A stretch of DNA of 64,000 nucleotides from Roseovarius sp. MMSF_3359 (GCF_030733385.1 NZ_JASHJC010000017.1:1-64000), one strand, 5' to 3'. Shown: positions 10,276 to 20,481, counted from the first letter of the stretch. Notes: generated from the sequence alone by a model not told the origin. Made by a program: numbers and translations.

Positions 10276-11262
10276 ATGCCCGAATATCAGAACATATTCA
10301 CCCAAGTGCAGGTCCAGGGCCCGCCCGAGATGGGCATGGACAATGAAAACAACATGGCGTCGGAGCGTATGCTCAAGCCGTTCTACAGCAAGCTGGTGGG
10401 TTGGGTCGGCAACGCCCAGATCGGGCCCATCTATCTTGGCTGGACCGGGATGATCAGCGCGGCGACCATGGTGCTTTGCCTCAATATCATCGGGATCAAC
10501 ATGCTGGCGCAGGTCAACTGGTCGATCCCCGAATTCCTGCGCCAGGGCTTCTGGCTCGCGCTGGAGCCGCCGAGCCCGGAATACGGGCTCAGGATGCCGC
10601 CCTTGCAGGATGGCGGATGGTATATCATCGCCTCCTTCCTGCTGCTGGTTAGTGTCTGTACCTGGTGGCTCAGGACCTATCTGCTGGCGGAGCAGCACAA
10701 GATGGGCAAACACGTGGCGTGGGCTTTTGCCAGTGCAATCTGGCTCTTCCTGGTGCTGGGCCTCTTCCGCCCGGTCCTGATGGGGTCATGGTCCGAGGCA
10801 GTGCCTTACGGCATCTTCCCGCATTTGGATTGGACCACGGCGTTTTCGATCCGCTACGGCAATCTCTACTACAACCCGTTCCACTGCCTCTCGATCGTGT
10901 TCCTCTATGGCTCGGTCCTGCTCTTTGCGATGCACGGCGCGACCATCCTGGCCGTCACCCGGTTCGGGGGTGACCGCGAGCTTGAACAGATCGTGGACCG
11001 TGGCACGGCGACGGAGCGTGCGGCCCTCTTCTGGCGCTGGACCATGGGGTTCAACGCGACGATGGAGGGCATTCACCGCTGGGCCTGGTGGTTTGCGGTG
11101 CTGACGCCGATTACCGGCGGGATTGGCATCCTGCTGACCGGCACGGTGGTCGATAACTGGTTCATCTGGGCGCAGGAGCACAATTTCGCGCCAATGTATG
11201 ACGGCTCGTACGGCTACGAAAACTACGGCTCTTACGAAGCCTTTATCGGGCGGGAGGAGTAG
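10276..11262 (+). CDS. pufM: Photosynthetic reaction centre M subunit PufM
   Basis: PufM is the partner of PufL and binds the special pair, QA and the non-haem iron. The 328-residue protein has five membrane helices and the conserved segments [27 protein letters not shown] and [13 protein letters not shown]. It begins [20 protein letters not shown], typical of purple bacteria. It is longer than the Rhodobacter protein at its C terminus (ending FIGREE), as in species whose reaction centre binds a PufC cytochrome. Confidence 0.97.
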   Translation: MPEYQNIFTQVQVQGPPEMGMDNENNMASERMLKPFYSKLVGWVGNAQIGPIYLGWTGMISAATMVLCLNIIGINMLAQVNWSIPEFLRQGFWLALEPPSPEYGLRMPPLQDGGWYIIASFLLLVSVCTWWLRTYLLAEQHKMGKHVAWAFASAIWLFLVLGLFRPVLMGSWSEAVPYGIFPHLDWTTAFSIRYGNLYYNPFHCLSIVFLYGSVLLFAMHGATILAVTRFGGDRELEQIVDRGTATERAALFWRWTMGFNATMEGIHRWAWWFAVLTPITGGIGILLTGTVVDNWFIWAQEHNFAPMYDGSYGYENYGSYEAFIGREE

Positions 11263-11265
11263 ATC

Positions 11266-12360
11266 ATGTTACCTGAATGGTTCAGCAAATGGAATCGCGA
11301 AAACCCGACGGATATCGAACGGCCCGCGATCATCTTTGGCGCCGTGGGCGTGGCGGTGATTGCCATTGTCGCGCTGATCTTCTGGGGGCAGCCCTTTGCC
11401 ACCGACAGCATGCAGACCGGGCCGCGCGGCACGGGGATGGAAGTGGTCGAGTTCAAATCGGACCTGGCCACGCCTGATCCCGGCATCGAGAACTTTCTCA
11501 GCTCCACCTCGGAACCCGTCGTGCCAAGCGGTGGCGAACAAACTGCTGGCGCGGCGCGTGAAAACGTCCCGCCGGGGCTCGAGAACCTCACGGTTGAAAA
11601 CTATGACCGTCTGCTGGCCGCGATGCGGGCCTGGACCGGCATACCGGACCTCTTTGAAAGTGCGGATAACTACCAGACCGCCGTGGGTCATGTGATGATC
11701 ACCATGACCCAGAACATCAACGAGAACTGGGATGGCCACGTCAATGCCAACAAGGAGGTGGGCGTGACCTGCTTCACCTGCCACCGGGGACAGCCGGTGC
11801 CGAGCGACATCTGGTTCAAGGCAACACCCGTGGTCAAGGCCGCCGAGGGCTGGGCCGCGGTGCAGAACCGGGTGACACCGCTCAGCAGCTTTACCTCTTT
11901 GCCGTCCGATGCGCTTGAGACCTTCCTTTTGGACTATGGCACCATCAGCGTTCATGATCTTGAATCACGGGTGGCGGGCATCCCGGGCAAAGATGACTAC
12001 CCGGGTATTCAACACGCGGAACGCACCTATGCGCTGATGAACTACGTGGCAAACTCGCTGGGTGTGAATTGCAACTTCTGCCACAATTCCCGCGCTTTCT
12101 ACGATGGGGCGCAGGTCACCCCGCAATGGGGTACCGAAAGCCTCGGCATCCAGATGGTGCAGGAGATCAACAACGAATATCTCGTGCCGCTCGAAGGGCT
12201 CTACCCGCCCGAGCGTCTGGGACCGGTGCACCAGGATGCACCAAAGGCCGCCTGCAAGACCTGTCACAAGGGCTATCAGCAGCCGCTGCAAGGCACCAAC
12301 GTGATTGGTGACTGGCCCGAACTGGCGACCACAACGGGCGAGCCGGACTACGGTAACTAG
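11266..12360 (+). CDS. pufC: Reaction-centre cytochrome c subunit PufC, three-haem form
   Basis: PufC re-reduces the special pair from the periplasmic side. The 364-residue protein has an N-terminal membrane anchor (about residues 20-40, AIIFGAVGVAVIAIVALIFW) with no obvious lipobox, followed by TGPRGTGMEV, a PufC signature. Only three CxxCH haem motifs are present: CFTCH (169-173), CNFCH (269-273) and CKTCH (330-334). Where four-haem PufC has its first CxxCH, the sequence reads WTGIPDLFESADNYQ (about 123-137), without cysteine. GGAGGAG precedes the ATG, 3 bp after pufM. Confidence 0.95.
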   Translation: MLPEWFSKWNRENPTDIERPAIIFGAVGVAVIAIVALIFWGQPFATDSMQTGPRGTGMEVVEFKSDLATPDPGIENFLSSTSEPVVPSGGEQTAGAARENVPPGLENLTVENYDRLLAAMRAWTGIPDLFESADNYQTAVGHVMITMTQNINENWDGHVNANKEVGVTCFTCHRGQPVPSDIWFKATPVVKAAEGWAAVQNRVTPLSSFTSLPSDALETFLLDYGTISVHDLESRVAGIPGKDDYPGIQHAERTYALMNYVANSLGVNCNFCHNSRAFYDGAQVTPQWGTESLGIQMVQEINNEYLVPLEGLYPPERLGPVHQDAPKAACKTCHKGYQQPLQGTNVIGDWPELATTTGEPDYGN

Positions 12361-12471
12361 TACGGCGGGCGGTGGCGCGTCCCTGCTGCCGCCCCTGTTT
12401 CCCCTCGCGTCGCGCCGGTCGCGACCGACTTCGCAGGTGACGCCAGCCAACCACTGCCAAGGGGGCGAGCG
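12361..12471 (+). promoter_or_regulatory. pufC-dxs gap with inverted repeats, possible puf transcript end
   Basis: The gap contains GGGCGG (12367-12372) pairing with CCGCCC (12389-12394), and a perfect palindrome CGGTCGCGACCG (12416-12427). There is no strong U-run, so these are more likely partial termination or mRNA-end structures than a full terminator. Confidence 0.4.
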
Positions 12472-14400
12472 ATGACACATCAAAGACCCAAAACACCACT
12501 TCTGGACCGCGTTGCCGGGCCAGCGGACCTGCGGCAGATGCCCGACCATCAACTGGCCGCTTTGGCCGACGAATTGCGCGCCGAGGTGATCGACGCGGTG
12601 TCGGAAACCGGCGGGCACCTGGGCTCTGGCCTTGGCGTGGTTGAGTTGAGCGTGGCGATCCATGCGGTGTTCAACACGCCGATGGACAAGCTGATCTGGG
12701 ACGTGGGTCATCAATGCTATCCGCACAAGATCCTGACCGGAAGGCGCGACCGTATCCGCACGTTGCGGCAAAAGAACGGGCTGAGCGGCTTCACCAAGCG
12801 CAGCGAGTCGAAGTTTGATCCGTTCGGCGCGGCGCATAGTTCGACCTCGATCAGTGCCGCCCTGGGCTTCACTGTTGGGCGCGATATGGGTCAGCCCACC
12901 GGCGATGCGATCGCGGTGATAGGCGATGGCTCGATAAGCGCCGGGATGGCCTATGAGGCGCTTAACAACGCAGGGGCCGAGGGACGGCGAATATTCGTCA
13001 TTCTCAATGACAACGAGATGAGCATCGCTCCACCGGTGGGCGCGATGTCGAGCTATCTTTCCGGCCTCTATGCCAATGAACCGCTGGCCAAGATGAAGTC
13101 CCTTGCCGAAGGGTTTGAGGCTGCATTACCTACACCCCTTCGCGAAGGCGCGAAACGAGCGCGGCAGTTGGCAAATGGCTTGACCGGCTCGGGGACGTTG
13201 TTCGAAGAGTTGGGGTTTGAATATGTAGGGCCAATTAACGGCCACGACATGAACCAACTCTTACCGGTGCTGCGCGCGGCGCGGGTGCGGGCGACGGGGC
13301 CGGTCCTGATCCATTGCTGCACGGTCAAGGGTAAGGGATATGCGCCCGCCGAGACCAGTGCCGACAAGTATCACGGCGTGTCGAAATTTGATGTGGAAAC
13401 CGGCACCATGGCCAAGAAGGGGGGCGGTGCGCCCTCCTATACCTCGGTTTTCGGCAAGGCGCTGACCGAAGAGGCCGCGCGTGATCCGGATGTGGTGGCG
13501 GTGACCGCGGCCATGCCCTCAGGCACCGGCGTGAATATCATGGCCGAACGGTTTCCCGCGCGGGTTTTTGACGTGGGCATCGCCGAGCAGCACGCGGTGA
13601 CTTTCGCGGCCGGAATGGCGGCGAGCGGGCTCAAGCCTTTCTGCGCGATTTATTCAACCTTCCTGCAACGCGGGTTCGATCAGGTGGTGCATGACGTCGC
13701 GCTCCAGGGCCTGCCCTTGCGCTTTGCCATTGATCGCGCGGGGCTTGTCGGGGCCGATGGCGCGACCCATGCGGGCAGCTTCGACATCGGCTATCTGAGT
13801 AACCTGCCGGGCTTTACGGTCATGGCGGCGTCGGATGAAGCAGAACTGACGCATATGGTGGCGACATCGGTGGCCCATGAGGAGGGGCCGATCGCCTTCC
13901 GCTATCCGCGCGGCGCCGGTGAGGGTGTCGAGATACCTGCGCAGGGTGAGGTGCTGGAGATTGGCAAAGGCCGTGTCGTTGCGGAAGGCGAAGATGTGGC
14001 TATCCTCTCCTTCGGGGCGCATCTCTCGGAATGTCGCGCGGCGGCTGATCTGCTGGCGCAAGATGGCGTGAGTGTCACGCTTGCAGATGCGCGGTTCGCC
14101 AAGCCGCTGGATACGGATCTGGTGCTGCAACTTGCACGCCATCACCGCGCGCTCATCACGGTCGAGCAGGGGGCCGAAGGTGGTTTTGGCTCGGTGGTCC
14201 TGCACTCGCTGGCGCGGAACGGGGCGTTTGACCAGGGGTTGGTCATCCGAAACATCTGCCTGCCCGACCGCTTCATCGAACAGGCCAGCCCGGCGGAGAT
14301 GTATGCCGATGCGGGCATGACGGCGGCGGATATCGCGGCGACAGTCCGGCAGGCGCTTGGCCAATCGGGCGATGTCGTGCCTTTGTCACTCGCCCGGTGA
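12472..14400 (+). CDS. dxs: 1-deoxy-D-xylulose-5-phosphate synthase
   Basis: Dxs condenses pyruvate and glyceraldehyde 3-phosphate with thiamine diphosphate, the first step of the MEP isoprenoid pathway. The 642-residue protein has the thiamine diphosphate region [18 protein letters not shown]...NDNEM near 145-180, [17 protein letters not shown] in the transketolase pyrimidine domain and the usual C-terminal domain. A dxs copy downstream of puf is common in Rhodobacteraceae PGCs and supplies precursors for carotenoids and the geranylgeranyl tail. Confidence 0.96.
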   Translation: MTHQRPKTPLLDRVAGPADLRQMPDHQLAALADELRAEVIDAVSETGGHLGSGLGVVELSVAIHAVFNTPMDKLIWDVGHQCYPHKILTGRRDRIRTLRQKNGLSGFTKRSESKFDPFGAAHSSTSISAALGFTVGRDMGQPTGDAIAVIGDGSISAGMAYEALNNAGAEGRRIFVILNDNEMSIAPPVGAMSSYLSGLYANEPLAKMKSLAEGFEAALPTPLREGAKRARQLANGLTGSGTLFEELGFEYVGPINGHDMNQLLPVLRAARVRATGPVLIHCCTVKGKGYAPAETSADKYHGVSKFDVETGTMAKKGGGAPSYTSVFGKALTEEAARDPDVVAVTAAMPSGTGVNIMAERFPARVFDVGIAEQHAVTFAAGMAASGLKPFCAIYSTFLQRGFDQVVHDVALQGLPLRFAIDRAGLVGADGATHAGSFDIGYLSNLPGFTVMAASDEAELTHMVATSVAHEEGPIAFRYPRGAGEGVEIPAQGEVLEIGKGRVVAEGEDVAILSFGAHLSECRAAADLLAQDGVSVTLADARFAKPLDTDLVLQLARHHRALITVEQGAEGGFGSVVLHSLARNGAFDQGLVIRNICLPDRFIEQASPAEMYADAGMTAADIAATVRQALGQSGDVVPLSLAR

Positions 14401-14419
14401 TCTCGCGGCGCAGACATGA

Positions 14420-14452
14420 AAAAGCCGCGCTGGTGTGACCGGCGCGGCTTTT
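14420..14452. terminator. Bidirectional terminator between dxs and cycA
   Basis: The stem AAAAGCCGCGC (14420-14430) pairs with GCGCGGCTTTT (14442-14452) around an 11-base loop. A U-run results on both strands. It separates the converging puf-dxs and bchF-cycA transcripts. Confidence 0.88.
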
Positions 14453-14471
14453 CTTAAGCTTTGTTGTGCAA

Positions 14472-14915
14472 TCAGCTGCCTTCGTCGGGTCCGACCGACA
14501 CCAGATAGGCCCAGACATTGCGGGCCGCCTCTTCTTTCTTGAGCTTGAAGGTCATCTTGCCCCGCGCGCCGTCATCGCCGAGGTTTTCCTTCAGGAACCC
14601 CGTGGGATCGGCCACATAAGCTACGAAATCCTCTTCGGCCCAGGCCAGCCCGGCCTCGCCCGCGGCAACCATCGACTTGGAGTATTTGTAGCCTTCAACT
14701 GATCCGGCGGTCCGGTCGTGGATACCGTAAAGGTTGGGGCCGGTTTTGCCGCCCTTGACGATGTCTGTACCGTCCGCGTCCTGAATCATGTGGCAGGCTT
14801 TGCACTTGTTGAACTCTTTCTTGCCCGCCTCGGCGTCGCCGGTCGCATGGCCGTCGGCAAAGGCTGGCAATGCGAATGCAAGTGTCGTGCATGCCGCAAA
14901 AATACTGGCTTTCAT
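14472..14915 (-). CDS. cycA: Periplasmic cytochrome c2
   Basis: This soluble electron carrier between the cytochrome bc1 complex and the reaction centre has 147 residues. A signal peptide is cut after about residue 20 (PAFA/DGHA). The haem motif CKACH lies at 38-42 and a likely Met ligand in GKMTF at residue 121. The size and the DIVKGGKTGPNLYGI segment fit the larger cytochrome c2 group. GGGAGAACGA precedes the ATG. It is the last gene of the superoperon, after hemA by 78 bp, so it may also have its own promoter. Confidence 0.93.
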   Translation of the reverse strand: MKASIFAACTTLAFALPAFADGHATGDAEAGKKEFNKCKACHMIQDADGTDIVKGGKTGPNLYGIHDRTAGSVEGYKYSKSMVAAGEAGLAWAEEDFVAYVADPTGFLKENLGDDGARGKMTFKLKKEEAARNVWAYLVSVGPDEGS

Positions 14916-14993
14916 TTCGTTCTCCCTTGTTTCTACGCAAAAGACTTAGCTCACCCCGTAAAATATCAACGCGGGAGATTGGGTTGTGTTCCT

Positions 14994-16208
14994 TCAGGCG
15001 ACAGCATGCGCAATGGCGCATTGCTTCCACAGCACGTTGAGCGCCTCGACCAGCCGGTCGATATCGGCATCCGAATGCAATGGGCCGGGCGTGAACCGCA
15101 ACCGTTCGGTGCCCTTGGGGACGGTCGGATAGTTGATCGGCTGCACGTAGATTCCGTAATCGCGCATCAGGATGTCCGAGAGCATCCGGCATTTGACCGG
15201 ATCCTTGATCAGGACCGGAATGATGTGACTGGGATTGTCCATATGCGGAATGCCATAGGCATCGAGTTTTGCACGCAGGCGCGCGACCTGCCGGCGCTGC
15301 TGCTGGCGCTCGATCTGCGACGTCTTGAGATGCGCGATAGAGGTCTTTGCCGCCGCCGCAACCGCCGGGGGCAGCGCGGTGGTGAAGATGAAACCGGACG
15401 CAAAGGAGCGGACGAAATCGCACATCGCGGACGAGCCGCTGATATAGCCACCGACGCAGCCATACGCCTTGCCGAGTGTCCCTTCGATCAGGGTGATCCG
15501 ATCCGACAGCCCCTCGCGTTCGCTGATCCCGCCACCGCGGGGGCCGTAGAGCCCGACCGCATGGACCTCGTCGAGATAGGTCATTGCGCCGTGCTTTTCG
15601 GCCACCTCTACGATCTCGGCCATGGGGCAGATGTCGCCATCCATGGAATAGACGGATTCGAACGCGACGATCTTGGGCGCATTGGCCGGGAGGGTGGCGA
15701 GCTTGCGGTCCAGATCTTCGGGGTCGTTATGTTTCCAAATGACTTTCCTGGCGCGCGAGTGGCGGATGCCTTCGATCATCGAGGCATGGTTCAGCGCATC
15801 CGACAGGATCACCGCATCGGGCAACCGGCTGCCCAAGGTGCTGAGCGCCGCCCAGTTGGAGACATAGCCCGAGGTAAAGAGCAGCGCATCCTCCTTGCCA
15901 TGCAGATCAGCAAGCTCGCGTTCAAGCTCCACATGGTGGTGGTTGGTGCCCGAGATGTTGCGTGTCCCACCTGCGCCAGCGCCGCAACTGTCGATCGTGT
16001 CCTTCATCGCCTGCCGGACCACCGGGTGCTGACCCATGCCCAGATAATCGTTGGAACACCAGACGGTTACTTCGTCTGGCGCATCGTCATCGTGGCTCTT
16101 GGCTTTGGGGAAATCACCGCAGCGCCGTTCAAGTTCGGCGAAGATGCGATAATTTCCTTCTTCCTTCAGCGCCTCCAGCTGCGCTGTAAACATGGCATCA
16201 AAATCCAT
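14994..16208 (-). CDS. hemA: 5-aminolevulinate synthase
   Basis: HemA condenses glycine and succinyl-CoA with pyridoxal phosphate, the committed step to haem and bacteriochlorophyll by the Shemin pathway. The 404-residue protein shows [32 protein letters not shown] and the PLP-lysine motif [22 protein letters not shown] precedes the ATG, and the start lies 11 bases inside puhE. Location inside the PGC suggests a copy dedicated to pigment synthesis; another hemA elsewhere cannot be excluded. Confidence 0.95.
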   Translation of the reverse strand: MDFDAMFTAQLEALKEEGNYRIFAELERRCGDFPKAKSHDDDAPDEVTVWCSNDYLGMGQHPVVRQAMKDTIDSCGAGAGGTRNISGTNHHHVELERELADLHGKEDALLFTSGYVSNWAALSTLGSRLPDAVILSDALNHASMIEGIRHSRARKVIWKHNDPEDLDRKLATLPANAPKIVAFESVYSMDGDICPMAEIVEVAEKHGAMTYLDEVHAVGLYGPRGGGISEREGLSDRITLIEGTLGKAYGCVGGYISGSSAMCDFVRSFASGFIFTTALPPAVAAAAKTSIAHLKTSQIERQQQRRQVARLRAKLDAYGIPHMDNPSHIIPVLIKDPVKCRMLSDILMRDYGIYVQPINYPTVPKGTERLRFTPGPLHSDADIDRLVEALNVLWKQCAIAHAVA

Positions 16209-17010
16209 GGGTCCCCTCCGGTTGTCGTGACTTGTGTGTGGGTTTGGGCGCGGGCAGCATCCAGCGCCAGAGTTTCGCGTCAGGCACGGGCAGCACCATC
16301 AGCCAGTGTTCAAGAAGTGCGAGCGCGGTGATGGCGCTGAGCAAGGCGAAACCTGCGGCCTCGGCCGCCGTGGTCGCGGAATAAAGCCGTTCGAGCCAGC
16401 AGGCAGTGGCAAAACTCAGCGCCGTGATCGAGATCGGAAAGAGCCAGTTCAGCCGCGAGATGCGGAAATGGCTCGGCAGGTGGCGCAATGCGTCGGGAAT
16501 GAACTCGGTGTTGATCCGTGGCACGCCGTAAAACAGGTTCAGCTTGGCAGAAATCCGCGCGATATAAAGGATCGTGAAGGTCCAGAGGCCAAAGCTGTTG
16601 ATCGCGCCATGGCCATAGATCCAGATCAGGACCAACACCCCGACAAGCAGCATCTCGTGATAGGCAATCGTGCCCCAGGCGCGGATGAAACGCTCCCATT
16701 CCGGTGTGTCGTCGGGACAATCATAGACGTTTGGCCCGGTGATCGCGCCGGTGAGAAAGGCCAGTTCGATCCAGCCCCAGATCGCCAATGCCGACAGGAA
16801 CGCGCCATAGGCCGCAGGTAAGCCAGGGTTCGAAAGGGTGGTGCCGAAGCCCCAGATGCCAAGCGCCAGTATCGGCAGGCCCGCGATTGTGCAGATCACC
16901 CGGGCCTGCTGCCCCCGCCGGTCGGCGTGACGCACCGCCCACAGGATCGCCCCGGTGGAGAACCACCAGGCAAAAAGCGCAAAGAGTGCGGCGATCCAGG
17001 GTGATGTCAT
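16198..17010 (-). CDS. puhE: Photosynthetic complex assembly protein PuhE
   Basis: PuhE is a multi-pass membrane protein (270 residues, about seven hydrophobic segments) found only in PGCs. It influences reaction-centre/LH1 assembly in Rhodobacter. Recognisable segments are [17 protein letters not shown] and [20 protein letters not shown]. It sits between acsF and hemA and overlaps hemA by 11 bp. No catalytic motif is seen; the precise role is unknown. Confidence 0.88.
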   Translation of the reverse strand: MTSPWIAALFALFAWWFSTGAILWAVRHADRRGQQARVICTIAGLPILALGIWGFGTTLSNPGLPAAYGAFLSALAIWGWIELAFLTGAITGPNVYDCPDDTPEWERFIRAWGTIAYHEMLLVGVLVLIWIYGHGAINSFGLWTFTILYIARISAKLNLFYGVPRINTEFIPDALRHLPSHFRISRLNWLFPISITALSFATACWLERLYSATTAAEAAGFALLSAITALALLEHWLMVLPVPDAKLWRWMLPAPKPTHKSRQPEGTHGF

Positions 17011-17061
17011 GCGCGCCCCCTTTCCCGGGCTTGACCCAGGAACACCGATACAGGGCGGGGG

Positions 17062-17080
17062 CCCCGGATCATGTCCGGGG
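17062..17080. repeat. REP-like palindrome in the acsF-puhE gap
   Basis: CCCCGGA-TCATG-TCCGGGG is a perfect 7-bp stem with a 5-base loop in the 100-bp gap between acsF and puhE. A second GC-rich half, CCCGGGCTTGACCCAGG, lies at about 17025-17041. Such GC palindromes recur in alphaproteobacterial intergenic regions and here would form an mRNA hairpin inside the operon. Confidence 0.55.
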
Positions 17081-17110
17081 CGCGGGGTGCGATATCGTCC
17101 GCTGGTCGTC

Positions 17111-18262
17111 TCAATAGACCGGCTCCAGCCGGGTTGAGGCGGGCACTTTGTGCTTTTTCACCGGGATGAAGTAGAGCCCGGCAAAGGCCGTGGCCGCACG
17201 GGCGCTCGATGTGATCCTGCGCAGCAGAGCCAGCGGGCCTGAGCCTGCCTTGGCCTCGGCCAGATCGACATTGGCCTTTTGCAGCCGCCGGAGCAGCGGC
17301 AACCACCGTGGATTGTCGATGTCGAGCGTGATCGGGAAGATCTGTTTCGACAGCTCAGAAGTCTTGGTGAAGACCTCATGCGCGTACCAGTCGGGATCGA
17401 CGCCAAGCGCCTCGTGAAAGGCCGGACGCTGATGATCGCGGACGAACATCGTGGCATAGACCGCCGTCAGGAAGAACTTGATCCAGAGCACGTTGCGCCC
17501 GGAGGTCAGTTTCGGGTCGGTCTTCATCAGCAGGGCAAAAGCCTCGCCATGGCTGAACTCGTCATTGCACCACTCTTCGAACCACTTGAAGATCGGGTGG
17601 AACCGATGTTCGGGGTTCGCCTGCAGATGCCGGAAAATGGTGATGTACCGGGCATAGCCGATCTTTTCGCTGAGGTAGGTGGCGTAGTAGATGAACTTGG
17701 GCCGGAAATAGGTGTATTTCTTCTTCTGGGTCAGGAAACCCAGATTGACCCGAAGTCCGGCCTCGCGCAGCGCATCGTTGATGAAGCCCGCATGACGGGC
17801 TTCGTCGCGCGCCATCAGTTGGAAAAGCTGCGTGATGTCGTCGTTGTTACCGCGCCGCTTCATCTCCTTGTAGAGGACGCAACCCGAGAACTCGGCGGTG
17901 CAGGAGCTAATGAGGAAGTCGATGAACTCCTTCTTGAGCTGCGGCTCCATCCCCTCCCAATCGACGTGATCCCAGTCTTCGTTCTTCTTGAAATGACCCT
18001 TGTTGGGGTCGCTCACCATCTGCGCGATGAGCTTATCCCAATCCTCGCGGACCGAACTGACGTCAATCGCGTCCAGCTCATCGAAATCCGTGGTGTAGAA
18101 GCGCGGGGTCAGCAACGTATTGGCCATCGCGGTCTCGGTCGCCATCTCGTCGGTATATTGCTTGTCGAGTTCCTCGGCGATGGCCAGGCCCTCTTCGACG
18201 GTGGTGGCATCGGCGGTGTGTGTCGCCCCGGAGGGGCGCGGGTTTTTTGTGTGCATGTTCAT
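17111..18262 (-). CDS. acsF: Aerobic Mg-protoporphyrin IX monomethyl ester cyclase AcsF
   Basis: AcsF is the di-iron, oxygen-dependent cyclase that forms the isocyclic E ring. The 383-residue protein has ferritin-like di-iron motifs: EFSGCVLYKE, the ExxH motif DEARHAGF, and DEFSHGEAF. The ATG at 18262 follows a strong GAGGAGGTGA and overlaps the bciE stop as ATGA. The presence of acsF and the absence of bchE in the window fit an obligately aerobic phototroph. Confidence 0.95.
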   Translation of the reverse strand: MNMHTKNPRPSGATHTADATTVEEGLAIAEELDKQYTDEMATETAMANTLLTPRFYTTDFDELDAIDVSSVREDWDKLIAQMVSDPNKGHFKKNEDWDHVDWEGMEPQLKKEFIDFLISSCTAEFSGCVLYKEMKRRGNNDDITQLFQLMARDEARHAGFINDALREAGLRVNLGFLTQKKKYTYFRPKFIYYATYLSEKIGYARYITIFRHLQANPEHRFHPIFKWFEEWCNDEFSHGEAFALLMKTDPKLTSGRNVLWIKFFLTAVYATMFVRDHQRPAFHEALGVDPDWYAHEVFTKTSELSKQIFPITLDIDNPRWLPLLRRLQKANVDLAEAKAGSGPLALLRRITSSARAATAFAGLYFIPVKKHKVPASTRLEPVY

Positions 18263-18555
18263 AGCGTCACCTCCTCGGAGAACGAGAATTCACAAAGCTC
18301 CATGACTTCGAAATCGCCCGTCAGACGGGTCCAGAGCCGTTCCAGCGCCGAGGCGCGTACGATGGTCGCATCGCGATCCTCGCTGACGATCTCACCGAAG
18401 GGTGCCATGATCTCGGGTCCGTGGACCTTGACCTCGTCACCGGGGTAGACGACCGCTCCGTTATTGAAGCGGACATGTGCATGCAGACTTTCGAACTTGT
18501 GACTGATTTCCACAGTACACGGCGCGTGTTCGATATCTTTGGTAAGCCATCCCAT
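18259..18555 (-). CDS. bciE: Cyclase auxiliary subunit BciE
   Basis: This 98-residue soluble protein (MGWLTKDIEHAPCTVEISHK...) lies directly upstream of acsF in a translationally coupled ATGA overlap. Small proteins at this PGC position in alphaproteobacteria have been identified as BciE, required for AcsF cyclase activity. Assignment rests on size, position and recall of the family, with no catalytic motif visible. GAGAGGAGG precedes the ATG. Confidence 0.75.
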   Translation of the reverse strand: MGWLTKDIEHAPCTVEISHKFESLHAHVRFNNGAVVYPGDEVKVHGPEIMAPFGEIVSEDRDATIVRASALERLWTRLTGDFEVMELCEFSFSEEVTL

Positions 18556-18570
18556 TATTGGCCTCCTCTC

Positions 18571-19038
18571 TCATGGTGCCAGTAGCCGCGCAAAGGCCCT
18601 GGCGTTATCTGCGCCGAATCCCATTAAATCGGCGCTCCAGCCTGTGCTGGGGTCTTGAATTGAAATGCGTCCGGTATCCTGCCAGATCAGCGTGACAGGC
18701 CCGTCAAGCGCGACCCGGTTCTTGAGCCGTTCGCGCTCCACAACCCGGCCCACGCCCGAGATGAAGCCGCCCTGTTCGGGGGGCAGATCGGCAATCACGG
18801 TGCCGGTCTCGTCGCGGATCGTGGCGGCGCCGCTGGTGTCGACCGAGAGGCTGACAATGCGGCTGGCCACGACCTTGCCGTCAGGCGGTGTGGCAATCAG
18901 CGGCGTATCGGTCAGTCGCGCAAGTGTCACGAGGGTCAGACAGGCCAGGACCAGCGCCAGCATGGCGCGCACCATGACGCGGGGGATCAACTCTTTGTCA
19001 TGGGCCTTCGGGGCTGGTCTGGTGTCTATCTGGACCAT
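18571..19038 (-). CDS. puhC: Photosynthetic complex assembly protein PuhC
   Basis: PuhC is a 155-residue protein with one N-terminal membrane span (about residues 23-42, VRAMLALVLACLTLVTLARL) and a periplasmic domain containing LPPEQGGFISGVGRVVERERL, characteristic of PuhC. It supports LH1/reaction-centre organisation in Rhodobacter. Order puhA-puhB-puhC is conserved, with short gaps (15 bp to both neighbours). Confidence 0.92.
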   Translation of the reverse strand: MVQIDTRPAPKAHDKELIPRVMVRAMLALVLACLTLVTLARLTDTPLIATPPDGKVVASRIVSLSVDTSGAATIRDETGTVIADLPPEQGGFISGVGRVVERERLKNRVALDGPVTLIWQDTGRISIQDPSTGWSADLMGFGADNARAFARLLAP

Positions 19039-19053
19039 CGGTTGCCTCTTGTT

Positions 19054-19686
19054 TTATTCGGCGGCCACTGCCGCAGCGGGGGTGGTTCGGGTGATCTTTG
19101 GTGTGCTGATACGCGCCTCTGCCGCGTCGGCCAGAAGGCGCGCCACGGTGTCGGCGTCCGGGATGCAGCGCAGGGCAGGCTGGGTGCGGCGTAGCTTCCA
19201 GGGGCGCACATGCGGCCAGCAGACGATGTAGGACAGGCGCGTCTTGCCCAGGAGATCTAGCGCAATGGTTCCCGTGCCGCCGCGGCGCAGGTCGAGATCG
19301 GCATTGGCGATCTGGGTGAAGGGCAGGTTCAGCGTGACGGTCAATGCCGCCCCGATCCGCATTGCGACGCGGGCGTTGGTGATGGTGTAGACGGTGGCGC
19401 GGGCCTGGACAAAGCCCACGATCATCAGAAGCCCACAAACCAGCGCCCCCATGATGAGGAAGGGCGAAGAGGCCGCGAAGGCGGTGCCAAACCCGACCTG
19501 ATCGACCATCGTGGCGAAGCGCCATGCGGCCAGCAGCACGAAGTAGCCAGCGACCCAGTAAAGGTTGAGCGCCTCGCGGGTCAGCGCCCACCAGTTCGGT
19601 CGGCCCTGCCACAAGATCTGTTCGCCCTCGGGTGGGCGTTCCGGCAGGCCCTTGACGGGCTCGATGGCGAAATCGTCGTGGCTCAT
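19054..19686 (-). CDS. puhB: Photosynthetic complex assembly protein PuhB
   Basis: PuhB is a reaction-centre assembly factor. The 210-residue protein begins with a cytosolic part (PPEGEQILWQGRPNWWALTREAL), has two or three membrane spans (about 43-57, 76-96) and a bacterial PH-like domain (ARATVYTITNARVAMRIG). The N-terminal ILWQGRPxWxxL motif identifies the family. It starts 21 bp after puhA. Confidence 0.92.
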   Translation of the reverse strand: MSHDDFAIEPVKGLPERPPEGEQILWQGRPNWWALTREALNLYWVAGYFVLLAAWRFATMVDQVGFGTAFAASSPFLIMGALVCGLLMIVGFVQARATVYTITNARVAMRIGAALTVTLNLPFTQIANADLDLRRGGTGTIALDLLGKTRLSYIVCWPHVRPWKLRRTQPALRCIPDADTVARLLADAAEARISTPKITRTTPAAAVAAE

Positions 19687-19707
19687 GGCTGCGTCCCCCT
19701 CTTGCGG

Positions 19708-20481
19708 TCAGCCCAGTTGCGGCTCTTGCCGCGCTTCGCTGGCATAGAGGGTGCCACCGCCGTAGTAGCCGGTGATCTTGTCCTCTTCGAGCAAAGTGAC
19801 CTGATGGGTCGCGGCATGTTGCGGCACCCCCGCGAAATGCTTGCCGAAGATCGAGCGGACCTTGACCCGGTCCCTGCGGATGCGCGCCATCGGCAACGGG
19901 ATCAGGCGCTTGCCGCTGCCGTGATCACCGTCCAGTTCGACTTCGAGATAGCGTACCAACTGTTCCGGTGCATCGAGCCAGAGATCCGTGATCGTGCCCA
20001 CCACCGCGCCATCACCGGCCTCGACCGGCAGGCCGCGCGGATCGCGACCGGCTGCGACGTTGAAATGATCGTTGCCCGACATTGGCACGATCTTGGGGTG
20101 GCCGTGACCGTCAAGTTCCGGCACGTCGCGGCGCGGCGCCCAGGAGGCGGGGCCAACCCCGTCAGCCATCGGATCGCCGGTGGGCGCGAACGGAAAGCCG
20201 TTACCCGCGGCGGTCTTTTCAAGCGGCAAGTCTGCCCGTTCCGGCGTTTGCCCGGACGGGACGGTTTTCTCGCCTCGGCCATGGGGCAGTTTGAAGGTCT
20301 TGTCATCGGGAACTGGGAACATGCCCTGATTGGCCGATGTGTTGCCGTCATCATCCTCGAGCGGGTAGCCCTCGCGCATGTTTTCGCGCTGGATGTAGAA
20401 GATCAGCAAGGCGAAGAAGACCCAGAACAGCCAAAGTGTCAGGCTGGCCAGGTCGAAGTTTCCAAAGAAGGGTTCAGTCAT
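19708..20481 (-). CDS. puhA: Photosynthetic reaction centre H subunit PuhA
   Basis: PuhA caps the cytoplasmic face of the L/M core and helps protonate QB. The 257-residue protein has one membrane helix near the N terminus (about residues 11-31, SLTLWLFWVFFALLIFYIQR), then REGYPLEDD and the PRC-barrel cytoplasmic domain with GTITDLWLDAPEQLVRYLEV. AAAGGACAC precedes the ATG. It lies 27 bp after lhaA, the conserved order. Confidence 0.96.
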   Translation of the reverse strand: MTEPFFGNFDLASLTLWLFWVFFALLIFYIQRENMREGYPLEDDDGNTSANQGMFPVPDDKTFKLPHGRGEKTVPSGQTPERADLPLEKTAAGNGFPFAPTGDPMADGVGPASWAPRRDVPELDGHGHPKIVPMSGNDHFNVAAGRDPRGLPVEAGDGAVVGTITDLWLDAPEQLVRYLEVELDGDHGSGKRLIPLPMARIRRDRVKVRSIFGKHFAGVPQHAATHQVTLLEEDKITGYYGGGTLYASEARQEPQLG

